Assembly (NCBI GenBank): GCA_944990035.1
Contig: CALYLX010000115.1
Coordinates: 372,001 to 436,000, forward strand
Direction of reading: 5' to 3'
DNA from: Clitopilus passeckerianus
Lineage: Eukaryota > Basidiomycota > Agaricomycetes > Agaricales > Entolomataceae
DNA: 64,000 bases
The notes beneath the pieces are model-generated. The model saw nothing but the letters and a program-made list of their open reading frames with translations. It did no database searches and was not told the DNA's origin. Of this stretch, positions 11,397 to 22,670 are shown piece by piece. Within the stretch, counting starts at the first letter, position 1; the number at the start of each line of letters is the position of its first letter. A program made the translations under genes and the position numbers.

Positions 11397-12984
11397 TTAT
11401 AAGTGAGGTATGTACTTGACCCAGTCAATGGAAATGTATACAGATTCAGGCTGCGATCGTAGGAGGAGAAACATCTGAGCTAGTAGTATGCATCTGGCCA
11501 CAATATAGGAAATTGGGGCTAGAAAACCGGCTAGAATCATGAGATAACCCATTACGATTTCGATTCTATCAAACACGTTTGATCGGGTCCAACTTAAATC
11601 CATGTCCAGTTTTCCCCACAACTCGTTGAGGATGTACAAAACTATGCAGAGCAGCGGGAAAAGTGCCATGGTCGATGCACTCACGCGTCAAATAGTCTTC
11701 TCCGTGTCAGAAGGAAATGGAAATGACCACGCTGCACAGTGGGCTAGCCCAAATACGGTGGCAAGAATCCAGAACAACCAGGTGGCATAATTTTCGTGAT
11801 AGTCCCCGTGGAAATATCGCCATGCGACTCCAATTTCATTACCGCGCGATCCCAGAATTTTCCCAGTAGCCGTAACGACCAAGTCCAGCGGCCAAAGAAT
11901 GACGTGCGTAATCAGCGAGGCTGCCAAAACGAATGGGAATGAAAGGGCCGCGACCACCTTCGTGTACCACTGTACATCATAGCCTGGAGGTGCCATAAAT
12001 ATGTCTAAGATTTAACACTGTGGAAAAGAACTTACCTTTGAAAGCCTCTTCTAGAGGAAACCGTAGCGTTCTCTCTACCAGTGATCCAAGTCCAAAATGT
12101 ACATGCTCCACATCATCGATGTCACGGCATTCACGGATTTTGTCTGAGTCGACTTCATCACAAACCGTCAGCTCGACAGGGCACTCGATTCCCAATGGTT
12201 TATTCCACCAAAATGTGTAGGTGCCGATGTTCAACACAGCATATGCCATAGTGACAAGCTCAAGCTCGGTAATTCCCAGACGATTGTGGACACGGGCTAG
12301 GAACTGGAGAATAAACCATCCAGTCTGGAGGACGGCCAGAGTCTTGGTGATGCCGTCTCCTTTGCTTTTGTCGCATATTTCGCGTTTTGATATTTGAATC
12401 TGATTGCGATGAAGCCATCCTTTGAGCTCGCCTTGGTCCGGTAGAATAGTTTCATAGACAGTCCCATCGTTCAACGACCTTACTTTAACAAAACCGCCCA
12501 TCAAGACCAAAAATGAGTGGGTTAATGTCCATTTAGATTCTAAGCCAGCTGCCAGCAGATATTTCTCTGAGGAGATCTCTATCCTAGTCTAAAACGTACC
12601 TCCGTCCTTATTGTTAGTCCTCCAGACATCCTGCCACTGGCGCAATGACCAGACCCTGGTGACCTCGGTGAGCTCGGGTGGCAATAATAGTCTGCTTTCA
12701 TCTCGACTTTCATACTCCTTGGTCATCCTCCGGGCCGCTACCCACTGTCTCATTGCACACACCGTCGTCAGCTCGGGTGCCAATAACGCCACGAACATCA
12801 TTTCAACCCTCCGAGATACTTGCCGCAGGAAAGTGTATTCCTTGGTGGGTTTCGGAAGGTTGGGATGAAGTGACACCCAAGTACACAAGAATATCGTCGT
12901 TAGGCAACTCCAGAGAATCGAGTATGTTGTGCGACGGTCACCAGTTTCGGGACAGTCAGAGGGAGTCAACGAGGACGAGTTCAT
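11397..12984 (-). pseudogene. Fungal multi-pass membrane protein, copy A, with premature TGA
   Basis: Three exons join cleanly on the minus strand: 12984-12600, 12548-12036 and 11983-11397 (1,485 nt, a multiple of three). The product belongs to an uncharacterised fungal membrane family marked by a core like REICDKSKGDGITKTLAV followed by QTGWFILQ, then LVTMAYAVLNIGTYTFWWNKPL and a histidine/tryptophan-rich region (AHCAAWSFPFPSDTEK). Several hydrophobic helices are evident. In the third exon an in-frame TGA (11690-11688) replaces the TGG that copy B has in SDTEKIIWRVSAS, so the last 97 residues (the final membrane segments) would be lost. The rest of the frame downstream is still intact, which points to a recent nonsense mutation. 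Function of the family unknown. Confidence 0.75.
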
Positions 12985-13926
12985 AGTGACTAGGGCGAAG
13001 TTCTGAAAGTTGATCGGTACACGAACTTATATGAGCTGTAGAGTACTCGCACAGCCAGGCTGCGCAGGAAATGATTGATTCAATGATGTATGACTCGACG
13101 ACATGGGAAGGAAAAACTCTGGTGCGCCCTCTGCCTTCAACAAGATTGTGCAAGACTCTCAAGCCGAAAGCTGTACTCCGGTCACAGGGTTCACAGCCTC
13201 TGGGCACAGGTGCCAGGGGGCATTCGTCGTCGTTCAAGTTGGCGTCCATATTGGCAAGTCTAGTCTAGCTCGTGGAGTTTCGGGCTGGGTATCACATTTG
13301 GCGTGATTTTGAGAAAGATGGAGGAGGAAAGAGACGTAACATATTGTCTTACGAATGATACCTGTCCACTAGCGGTGTTCAGCAAGAAAATGCCCCCAGA
13401 AACTCCTCGCAAACCTGTATTCTGGGAAGACTGGTTTTGGACGGTAATCTTATACGCCTCTGGGTCATAGTTGGCCCAGAGGTAGCCAGACTTTTCTGCC
13501 CGGGTGACATGGTTCTGGTGTTGTTTCAATTGGGATGGGTGCAAGCCTGAGGTCGAGATTAGATTAGATCAGGTTGCCAGAAACGTGCAGGTAGAGGGCC
13601 GTGGCAAGCGGAGCCGCCCGGCAGTACTACGTAGAGTCTGTTCTGGGGCCGGTATTATAATCGGAGTGTGACGCTCGCTTGGTGGACCAATCGATGTCAA
13701 AATTGAAAGAGCTGTTTAGAGGACAGAACAAATTTTCAACCTGTAAACAATCACTTTCCGCCCAACGGTATACCTGTCAGAGGCATCCGAGACAGGCTGG
13801 ATATTTGTATATCCCAAGCAATCGCATAACCACGGTATGTAGCTCTGGCGAAGATCATTCCATGACTCTATCATTGGTGCTTACCCGAAGCTCAGCTCCG
13901 CTTATAGTAAAACCTTTCTTCCATCC
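12985..13926. other. Intergenic, upstream of membrane gene copy A
   Basis: No gene supported. A minus-strand frame at about 13260-13540 is protein-like for about 90 codons (SGYLWANYDPEAYKITV, then GVSGGIFLLNTASGQ) but lacks an ATG and a recognisable family; it could be an orphan exon or a remnant. Confidence 0.3.
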
Positions 13927-14292
13927 AATACTATTCGGACCCCAGTGTTTCAACAACGGGTCAGTGTTTCAACATGGCTTCATACTAGTACACGCTCTTC
14001 CGCACGTTCTTTGAATTTCGGCTTCTTTCAGCATATCTATATTTATCTTACAAACAAGTCTGATAGAATTGCAGATATCTAGATATGTTCTAGGTTCTGC
14101 CAGACGCGTAGATATAGTAAAATGCACCCTGTACGGTGACTGATATCTTTCGGATAAATCACAAGGGGATCGGTCCCTTTCGTGGGCTGAGATAAACAAG
14201 ATTGATGTATTGCTGGATCTATTAAACATTTCTCCATAGCTATTGGGCTTGAATATGATTGAGCATGGACAAAATACGGGCTACATACTTTT

Positions 14293-14373
14293 TACGTTCC
14301 CGCTGGAACGTGTGCGTTCCCATACGTTCCATATGTTACCGTTCCGGCGGAACGTGTGCGTTACATGCGTTAC
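14293..14373. repeat. GTTCC/GGAAC repeat cluster 1 (palindromic)
   Basis: A short stretch carries about six GTTCC or GGAAC cores in both orientations, including the inverted repeats ACGTTCC-CGCT-GGAACGT and GTTCC-GGC-GGAAC, each usually followed by GTGTGCGTT. It shares the core with clusters 2 and 3 inside the same element. Confidence 0.75.
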
Positions 14374-14937
14374 CTATGAAGGCCAAATTCAGCATCTGGA
14401 AGCGTTTAATACCATGCAACGTGTTATAAACCACCTTTTTCCGACCTCTACATGCTTTAGTTTGTTCTAGAAGTGATTTTGAACGTGAACGATGCCAACG
14501 TCGGTCAAGTTTATCCTTGGGATTTAGTCGGAGTTCGAACTAGATTGATGGCAAATACTAAAGGCTTTGAATAGTGAAGAATTGGCGTATGGAGGCCAGT
14601 GCGTCTGTCATTAAGCTCTTAAGCTAATTCTGCATATACAAAAGAAGATATATGGCGATTATATCTAGAAATTGGAACCGCATATACTTCTATGCTGTTG
14701 CAAATGTCAGTCCAGCTCACCGGACCAGTCAAAGGTATCAGCACCGGAGTATCATGCCTGGCAAGAATTATTTTGAGAGGTTTAAGCCTTGGAATATAGT
14801 CTAAACTGTATTAAGAGACAAATTATACGGTGAATAGTATACAGTAAAACAAATGAGGTCAATACACGCTTGACTATCAAGCCTCAGGAATCCGACGTTC
14901 AGTCATTTAAAGCTCCGATTGATAAAGATTCCCACGA

Positions 14938-15092
14938 CTGGAACGTCAGGAACGCAAGCCCGAAACGCATACATTCCACTCTGGAACGTATGGAACGTGA
15001 GTGTAAAAAATGGAACGTAAGTGCAACGCAAGGCGTAACGTGAGTGAGAAATGGAACGTAAGTGGAACGCAAGCTGGTAACGCAACCGTTCC
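14938..15092. repeat. GGAACGT repeat cluster 2
   Basis: About seven GGAAC cores, mostly as TGGAACGTA or TGGAACGCA with irregular spacing, plus variant GTAACGTGAGT and GTAACGCA units and one GTTCC at the right end. The units look like a degenerate minisatellite, TGGAACGTAAG. Confidence 0.75.
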
Positions 15093-15836
15093 CAACCAAC
15101 ATCTAAAGCCCATGACTTGCTGATGCAAGGCTTCTTACGCAAAAGTGATCGAGCATTTCGATCGGCGTGAAAACATTCAAGCTCACTCGTATATTTTTTT
15201 ACCTTTTCTTCCATCTCGAAATTCTTCAGAGCAACTGTTTTGGTCATTATCACGCTATGCTAAAGGTATTTCAACCCATTTGAGAGCGCTATGTACCTTC
15301 AGTCTTTAACAGTCTATCCTAGGGAACTCTACGACGCGTCTTAGACTACCGCTTATTTATCCCGGATCCCGGTCCCGGAAGTTCTGACCCCCCGACCAGA
15401 TAAGGGAGACACGAATGCAAGGAGTAAATCCCTCGATGCAGAGGACTTTCCGATGTTTAACGCCAGTGGTACGTGCCTGATCTATTGATGACCGGTGTCG
15501 TCGGCCTTCATCTACGTTGTCAGGCGAGCTTATTGGGCTCAAACGCGTTCCAAAGGACCAATTACCCACTCAAGCTCAATGTCGACGTAAATCTTTAGAT
15601 GGTACGTTCCCGACATCTGTAATGTGTCTGCTGTACTCACAACATGCTTCAAGTTCCAGCCATTGACGTAGAAAAGCTTTTAGACGCCGTGGCGACACCA
15701 GAAGTCAAAAAGAAGCCGAATGCTCCCCCAGTTCGGAAACGGTAGAAAGATGCTTAAATTTCTGATGATCCATACTAAATATGTATCCACTAAGTGACGT
15801 TGAAATTTATTAGAAATACATCTACAATTAAACTTC

Positions 15837-15927
15837 CGGAACGTATATGGAACGTACTTCGGGAACGTACTTTGGGAACGGGAACGTAGATCGGGAACGT
15901 GTAACGTGAGCTGGAACGTAAAAAGTT
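15837..15927. repeat. GGAACGT repeat cluster 3
   Basis: About seven GGAAC cores in one orientation at roughly 8-14 bp spacing (GGAACGTATAT, GGGAACGTACTT and similar), ending with TGGAACGTA. Same unit as clusters 1 and 2. Confidence 0.75.
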
Positions 15928-16618
15928 GGCACCCCACAAAATACGAAAGCGGAATGTTTTGGCTCCTGGAGGCAGCATGAGGCCAAACTCCGACTGATCA
16001 TCAAAAAAGCAAAGAGTTGAAAGACTCGTCTTGGACGCGTCGACCAAGGCCTCGAGCGCGCCGGCCTACCCCAAAGGAGAGTGAACAAGACCACCGCGGC
16101 GTTCAGAAAGCTTTTTGGAGGCTAAACATTAAGTCTCTCGAGGATGATGGGAAGCAGGCCAGTACGAACCTTCAGAGTTGAAAAGCTGGCCCTAATCCCA
16201 AACTTTCGCTCAATTTGGAAAGTGACTACTGAGCTTGAAAATATGTGATGGCCAAGTGTTACTCTGCCGTGACAAAAGTTGAAAAGCTAGTCCTTTTTAC
16301 ATATCCGGTCTTCCACAGAACGTACAATAGCGTTCTCAGTGCCAAATCGACGTAATTGAGTACTCTCTTCAACATTGTACGCAAGCCCGATGTCAGTTTA
16401 CTAGGTGGTTGTCGAGATAGAAAATCGTGTTGAAACACTGGGGTGCGAATAGTATTTTGATGGTTTAAATCGCAACTGCTATGAGTTCGAATCTTACGTT
16501 ATCAACTCCAGACTCGTAACTAGTAAGCGGGCCAAGGTAAGTATTTAAATATGAGGTATCACTTGTTCAGATCAGTCGAAGGCGATGATAAGTAGGTAAT
16601 GGAAGGGTATCATAGATT

Positions 16619-18260
16619 TTATATGTGTGGTATGTACTTGACCCAGTCAATGGCGATGTAGATAGATTCGGGTTGCAATCGTAGGAGGAGAAACATCTGA
16701 GTTAGTAGTATGCATCGGGCTGGAATATAGGAAACTGAGGCTATTATGATGGCTGTATTGAGGAGAAATCTCATCACGTCTTCGAATATGTGTGAGAGGG
16801 CGCTGTTGCCTGTTGTGCAATCATCCAGCTTGTCCAGCAACCCGTTGAAGATGTACAAAACAAATGAGAACGGCGGGAAAAGTGCCATGGTCGATGCACT
16901 CACGCGCCAAATAATCTTCTCCGTGTCTGAAGGAAATGGAAATGACCACGCTGCGCAGTGGGCTGCCCCAAATACGGTGGCAAGAATCCAGAACAACCAG
17001 GTGGCATAGTCTTTCTGATAGTCCCCGTGGAAATATCGCCATTCGACCGTCCCACCGTCACTGTGTGATTTCAGAATACGCGTGGTCGCCATACCTACAT
17101 AGTCAAGCGGCCAAAGAATGACGTGAATAATCAGAGAAGCTACCAAAACGAATGGACGTGAAAGGGCCACGATCATCCTCGTGTACCACTTTACACCATC
17201 ACCTGGAGGCGCCATGAATACATCCAAGATGCTAACAGTGTAGAAAAGAACTTACCTTCGAAATCCCCTTCCACAGACCACAGCTTTTGCTCTATCCATG
17301 ACCCGAGTCCCAAAGGTTCGCACTCAACCTCATTGGTGCGGACACGGATTTGGTTTGAGTCGACTCCATCACAAATGGTCAGCTGCACAGGGCACTCGAT
17401 GTTTAATGGTTTATTCCACCAGAAACTGTAGGTGCCGATGTTTAAAACAGCGTATGCCATTGTTACGAGCTCGAGCTCGGTGACCCCCAGACGATTATAG
17501 ACACGGGCAAAGAATTGGAGAATGAACCATCCCGTCTGAAGGACGGCCAGAGTCTTCGTCAACCCGTCCCCTTTGCTTCGGTCGCATATTTCGCGTTCAG
17601 ATATCGGAATCTGTTTTTTCTCGATCCAGACCCCCAGATATTCCGGCGGCACGGTCATTCGGACTGTAGTACTGCCATCGCCCGACGGCTGCACGAGTAC
17701 GAAGCCCCCCATCAAGGCGAAAAATGAGTAGGTCAAAGTCCATTTGGATTCTGAACCGGCTGTCAGTGGGTGTTTTGTTTCCAGCTAGCGCATTGCCCAC
17801 CTTCATCCTTCTGGGTAAGCGTTTGGGTAGGTAAGCCTGGTGCCGTTTCCCCAACCGTTGCCGGTGCGAGCCCGGCTACCGAATCCGGCATCCTTTCATA
17901 CTTCTTGGTAATCTTCCACCATAGCCTCATTACCCAAGCCCTAAAACGCTGGGTTACCGACAACGATCTACTTCCATACTTCTTAGTGATCTGCCGTGCC
18001 GCCCACCACTGCCTTATTGCCCAGACGGTTGTGAGCTCAGGTGCTAACATTGCCACGAGCATCATTTCAACCCTCCGAATCAATTTTTCGAGAACAGTAT
18101 ATTCCTGTGTTGGCTTTGGAAGGTTGGGATGAAGCGACACCCAAGTACACAGGAACATTGTCGTTACGCAACTCCATAGAATTGAATAGGTGGTGCGGCG
18201 GTTACAAGTGTTTGGACAATCAGAGGAAGCTAGTGTAGAGGTGGAGGTCAAGAATTCCAT
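16619..18260 (-). CDS. Fungal multi-pass membrane protein, copy B
   Basis: Intact paralogue of the copy at 11397-12984. Exons 18260-17801, 17759-17256 and 17202-16619 total 1,548 nt, giving 515 residues from the ATG at 18260. The intron positions match copy A exactly (introns of 41 and 53 nt). It has the same family core (REICDKSKGDGLTKTLAV, QTGWFILQ) and several hydrophobic helices (WILATVFGAAHCAAW; FVLVASLIIHVILWPL). The C-terminus ends SIYIAIDWVKYIPHI, and codon TGG is kept where copy A has TGA. The N-terminal exon carries a longer spacer than copy A. The product is presumably an integral membrane protein; no catalytic motif is visible and the family role is unknown to me. Confidence 0.75.
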
Positions 18261-19048
18261 AGCAGATGGGTGTGGTCAAACATACTCGTTCGAGAAATCC
18301 GACTATATGTGAACTTCAGCCGGGCGCTCCGCAATACGGAAAGCATGGATCAGGGATATTAAACGTCAACAAAATTCAAGGCTTGCCTTTGATTAAACCA
18401 CCGCGGTTTACACAGCGGAAGACGCTCCCAACAGGCCTTGTCTACGCTTGGAAAAGTCGTTCATTTGTTGACTGGTTTCCTTTCAGTGTTGTTCCCAGCG
18501 CCTCTTATGAATTAGAATCCCAGACTATTGACATGGCTCCTTCTGGTTAACTCTAGTCGTTGGACATCGTCTCCCAGTGAAATAGAACCCCCGAGATCGA
18601 GCCCTTCCATACGTGAGGTGAAAGTAAACGACGTATCAGGCGTAATGGTGCGCTTACTATACATAGTCGGGAATGGGAGATCACGCCCATTGGCCGTATC
18701 GAGATTTGGGAGGGCTTGATCGGTCGGGAATAGCCGATACGCATTTTCTCCTTGCCACCCTCTTGTCGCTTCGAGTGCAACTCTGCTTTCTCGTCAACCC
18801 CTCTCTTGCCAATCATTGTTGTTGCTTCGTCAAACTTATCCACTCGGGCCGGTATTCTTCAGCTACAGGTGCCGTGTCCGTAGTCGGTGTGAGTAGCGTC
18901 CGGCGTGATCCAGTCGTGTCTCCCAGCAAAGGAATAGTCCCGCGCTTAGGTCACTTGATGACACACCCTCAAGAAGACAGAAGGCGACAGTTGCCATTAA
19001 CCACGACACCAATGGTCATGGTATCCAAAGCCTCCCGATGAGCTTCTG
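18261..19048. other. Intergenic
   Basis: No gene supported. An ATG-started plus frame at 18266-18550 (94 codons), divergent from membrane gene B, has no features that favour it over chance. Confidence 0.3.
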
Positions 19049-20275
19049 ATGGAAGTATTCTCTCATTCTCTAACTTTTTTTCACTCGTTAACCCCATACT
19101 ATCTCTGGGCAACCTCTAAACACGGTCACGCATCCTCCGGCACAAGAAAGCAATTATCCTCGTGTGCAAACGGGGGGGGCAAGCATTGCCACACCTTTTT
19201 TTATCGACAAGTTGTCCTCCGACGAGCAGGGCAGGTACACACTCTCCTTCACACTCTTGTCGACTCGACCTATGCCCCATACATCCAAGAGATTGCGATA
19301 CTTGACTCCTGCTACGTCCAAGACCTCAGTACCGATCTATTCCTGCGAAATTTTCAAACCCTCCTCCAACGCTGTCCTAAGGTCCTTACACTCAATATCT
19401 GACCGTGCCTCCCTCTTCCATTACCCTGTGATACTTTTAAAAGGGCTCCCTTCCCTTGCATTACCAATCTCACACTCGGAAGGACGTTTAGCTCATGTCA
19501 GAAGCAGCACTGGGTAGCGTCGCTTTGTGCGACACTCCAAACACTCGTCGTCCACATTTTACCTGATGATGATTGGGCCAACGAAATTCACTTTCCCGTT
19601 CTCGAGGAACTACAAGTTATGCTACGATGCCCTTCACGCTTCAGTTCACAGAGCTCACCTAAAGGCCCCTGAAATGGACTCTTGCGGTTCTTCGCAGACT
19701 GACCGCCAGTGTAGGTGACTGGAGTGTCGACCCTACTCAACCACTGGCGTCATTCATCCTTAGGCATGGAGAAATGCTCACATATCTAGCAATCCACCAC
19801 CATCATGACCCCGGCCCCAAGTTATTGTGATGCTCGACATCTTATTGAATTGTCCGTGATAACTTCTCGTCCCTCCGACATGCACCACTCCAACAGTGTG
19901 CCCCGAACCTCAGGGTTCTCAACCTGTTTTCGAACCGCGAAACCTGGCAGTCCGTGCGGAAAGAGGTAACGCATAACATCGCCAGCCATCCATCGTTGAG
20001 GATAGTCCGCTTCTTCTCCAAATCCCGCTGTGCCAACTTCTTCGAGCGTCTCCCCCCTTACGCGTCTATGTCGTGCATCCACCATCCGAAATTCATCCTC
20101 TGGCGGATGAATGGGGGACTCCATCACCTCTTGATGAGATAGGATCCCCAACGCCCTCGGAGGAGGAGGCCTCACTTTCGGACTCCGAATCGAGTGCATC
20201 TGAGGCAAGCCAGGAGTCTAGATGTTCTACGACCTGCCTACAGGACTTGGGCGAGTTTGACGAAATTCTGTAGAG
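19049..20275 (+). pseudogene. Decayed F-box/LRR-like gene
   Basis: Plus-strand remnant of the family at 3011-4483. Recognisable pieces occur in changing frames: SHSLTFFHSLTPYY (F-box helix region), then FYRQVVLRRAGQVHTLL, which matches the YREVVLRRN block, then APYIQEIAILDSCYVQDL and LQRCPKVLTLNI. The 3' end near 20140-20270 encodes an acidic serine-rich tail (EEEASLSDSESSASEAS) like that of the intact gene. Several frameshifts and stops break the frame, and a run of seven G lies near 19170. It is not expected to make a functional protein. Confidence 0.65.
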
Positions 20276-20709
20276 GCTCTTGCCTATCTGGTGACTGCGC
20301 GATAATTCGAGCGGGGGATTATTATTTGACATGCAATATTGAACTCAGATGTAGCGATATCGTGATTATTGATAATAATGTGAATGTAGGTTTTTGAGCG
20401 AGCAGAACGATATCTCGTGGTTATGTTTCCCTTCATACTGTAACGCTTGTAATGACTGAAAGTGCGTCGAAGTCTTACCAGGCGCTTAGCGCGTCAACCA
20501 AAAATAGCACGTGACCAAGCCCTCCAAGGTCCGACTGCCTTCCGGAACGGCCACCCGCTTGCACTCGCTTGCATCTTGGCTCTGGGAGTCTCGTTCATTT
20601 CTCTTCGTGTTCCGACTCTTGACTCTTTACCTCGACCCCTCGTAGTTCTTGCTGGTCACTCTACCTAAACGAAAATCTCCTAGGCTGAGAATTATCCAAG
20701 GAGAAAAAT
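20276..20709. other. Intergenic, 5' region of the T-protein gene
   Basis: No gene supported. This contains the presumed promoter of the downstream T-protein gene; I see no clear TATA box. Confidence 0.35.
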
Positions 20710-22406
20710 ATGAACTCAATCAGGCCAGCGAGGTTCCTCTCGAGGCAGGTCTCCCATGCTTTGGGATCGAGGGTAGCTGGGAGTGCATGCACCCGGTTCG
20801 TGGCGCCCGCTTTGAGGAGAGGTGTGGCTTCGTCCTCCGAAAGTGTGAGTTTCGTTGATTCTTGGTGGAATATGGCTTTCCTGACCATGTCCATTTATAG
20901 ACCAGAAAAACTGGCTTATACGATTTCCACGTCGAAAATGGGGCGAAGATGGTTCCGTTTGCTGGGTACGAGATGCCGTTGGCGTATGATGGTGTTGGAC
21001 AAGGTTGGTTTCCTATCCTCACCCTGCAAACCTTGGCTTCAACTCACCATTTTCCTTGGGTACAGTCGCAAGCCACAACCACGTACGAACCAGTGCGGGT
21101 CTATTCGACGTCGGGCATATGGTACAAACTACGTACGATGCTCTTCCCTCCCTTTCCTTTCTCCTCCCCTACTCTGACTGACATGATATCACAGCTTCCG
21201 CGGCCACTCCGCAACCGCCTTCCTCGAATGGCTCACCCCCTCCCAATTCTCCACAATGCGTCCCTACCAATCCACCCTCTCCCTCCTCCTCAACGAAAAG
21301 GGTGGGATCCTCGACGATACGGTGATCACCAAGCACAGCGAGGAGGCGTACTACGTCGTTACCAACGCTGGGAGGCGAGCGGAGGATTTGGAGTGGATTG
21401 GGGGGAAGTTGAGGGAGTGGAATGAGGGGGAGGAGGGGAAGTTGAGGGGTGCGGTTGAGATGGAGGTTATGGAGGATTGGGGGTTGGTTGCTTTGCAAGG
21501 TTTGTTTTGATGGCTGTTTTTGCGAGTGTTTGGTGGGTGCTGATGAGGTAGTGGTGGATAGGACCCGCTGCGGCGTCGTACCTGCAAAGTCTCACGTCGT
21601 TCGACTTGAAGCAGCTGACGTTTGGAACGTCGGCGTATGTCCCTATTGAGGGCTTTAATTTGCATGTTGCGAGGGGCGGGTATACTGGCGAGGATGGATT
21701 CGAGGTTAGTGCCGACCTCTTACTGTTCTGCTTGATACAACGCTAATGTGGTTCTGTTGATGCAGATTTCCATCCCGCCCTCACAAACCGTCGACGTTGC
21801 GAAATTGTTACTCAAGGGACCCGTACAGTTGGCCGGTCTTGGAGCACGAGATAGCTTACGCCTGGAAGCTGGGATGTGTTTGTACGGCAACGACCTTGAC
21901 GAGACCACTGGACCTGTGGAGGCTGGATTGACTTGGGTGATTCGTGAGTCCTCCTTTACCGAGTTTCGGGAGTTTCGCTAATGATTTGGGTTGGGTTGTA
22001 TAGCCAAGGAACGACGAGAAAAAGGCGGCTTTATTGGTGCTGAGAGTGTGCAAAAGGTCATCAAGGAGGGTCCCTCGAGGAGGAGGGTTGGCATGATCAT
22101 TGAAGGCGCTCCTGCTCGGCGTTCGTAATCTTGCCTCTCATTTCTTGTTTCCGCTGATCATGTTCCTGTTATACAGAGGGCAGCAAAATCTTCGCCCGTA
22201 CGGAGGAGGAACCCATTGGTGTCATCACCTCCGGCATCCCATCTCCTACTCTTGGAAAGAATATCGCTATGGGCTATGTCCAGAATGGTTGGCATAAGAA
22301 GAATACGGAATTGGACGTTGAGGTGAGGGGCAAGAAGAGGAAGGCTGTGGTTACGCCTTTGCCTTTCGTGAAGCCTAGCTACTATCGGGGAGAGGTGTCT
22401 ACATGA
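20710..22406 (+). CDS. GCV1: Aminomethyltransferase (glycine cleavage T-protein), mitochondrial
   Basis: Eight exons (20710-20844, 20901-21003, 21066-21132, 21195-21499, 21562-21704, 21766-21943, 22004-22120, 22177-22406) total 1,278 nt, giving 425 residues. The protein transfers the aminomethyl carbon of glycine from the H-protein to tetrahydrofolate in the mitochondrial glycine cleavage complex. Family hallmarks: [20 protein letters not shown] near the N-terminus, [45 protein letters not shown] and the C-terminal [20 protein letters not shown]. The first about 40 residues are rich in Arg/Ser with few acids ([19 protein letters not shown]), as expected for a mitochondrial presequence. Introns are 56-62 nt. 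It looks intact. The coronin gene follows on the same strand about 260 bp downstream. Confidence 0.95.
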
Positions 22407-22670
22407 GAGGTTGGATGAAGGAACACAAAATACTGGACTAGACATGTATCTACTACCTTTTTCTATGGACATTCTCTATCAATTCAACTTGATAAAATGA
22501 CAAGCGCCTAGATGTAAGCGCCGGCTGGGAGATCTGGACCGTGCTCTGGTTCAACATCAACAAACAGAATCCATGGCGTCGCTGCCAGAGCTACGGTTGC
22601 CGCAGTACCAGATCCCGTTTCCTTCTACTACCACCTTCTATACTCATATAACTCTTGGTGAACAGGCTCG

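Larger units (their letters stand above)
13927..16456. mobile_element. Putative ~2.5 kb element with terminal inverted repeats
   Basis: A 29-bp sequence at 13927-13955 reappears as its reverse complement at 16428-16456 with a single mismatch. Its inner part is CAGTGTTTCAACA and its outer part AATACTATTCG. The similarity extends a few bases further out (CCATC on both sides with a one-base gap). A second direct copy of CAGTGTTTCAACA sits just inside the left end at 13962-13974. The interior has no credible transposase gene and contains three clusters of GGAACGT-type repeats. This fits a non-autonomous DNA transposon (large MITE-like). I could not identify a clean target-site duplication. The class is inference; the inverted repeat is seen directly. 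Confidence 0.6.

Noticed and set aside
14293..15927. CRISPR-like repeat array
   Set aside because: The units are short, degenerate and irregularly spaced, and the genome is eukaryotic.
16420..16510. tRNA-like T-loop (GAGTTCGAATCTTAC)
   Set aside because: No acceptor stem or anticodon arm could be paired around it.
17195..17260. Loss of a splice acceptor in membrane gene copy B (AG to GG)
   Set aside because: Both copies use a later CCTCCAG acceptor that gives 52-53 nt introns and intact frames, so the difference is inside the intron.
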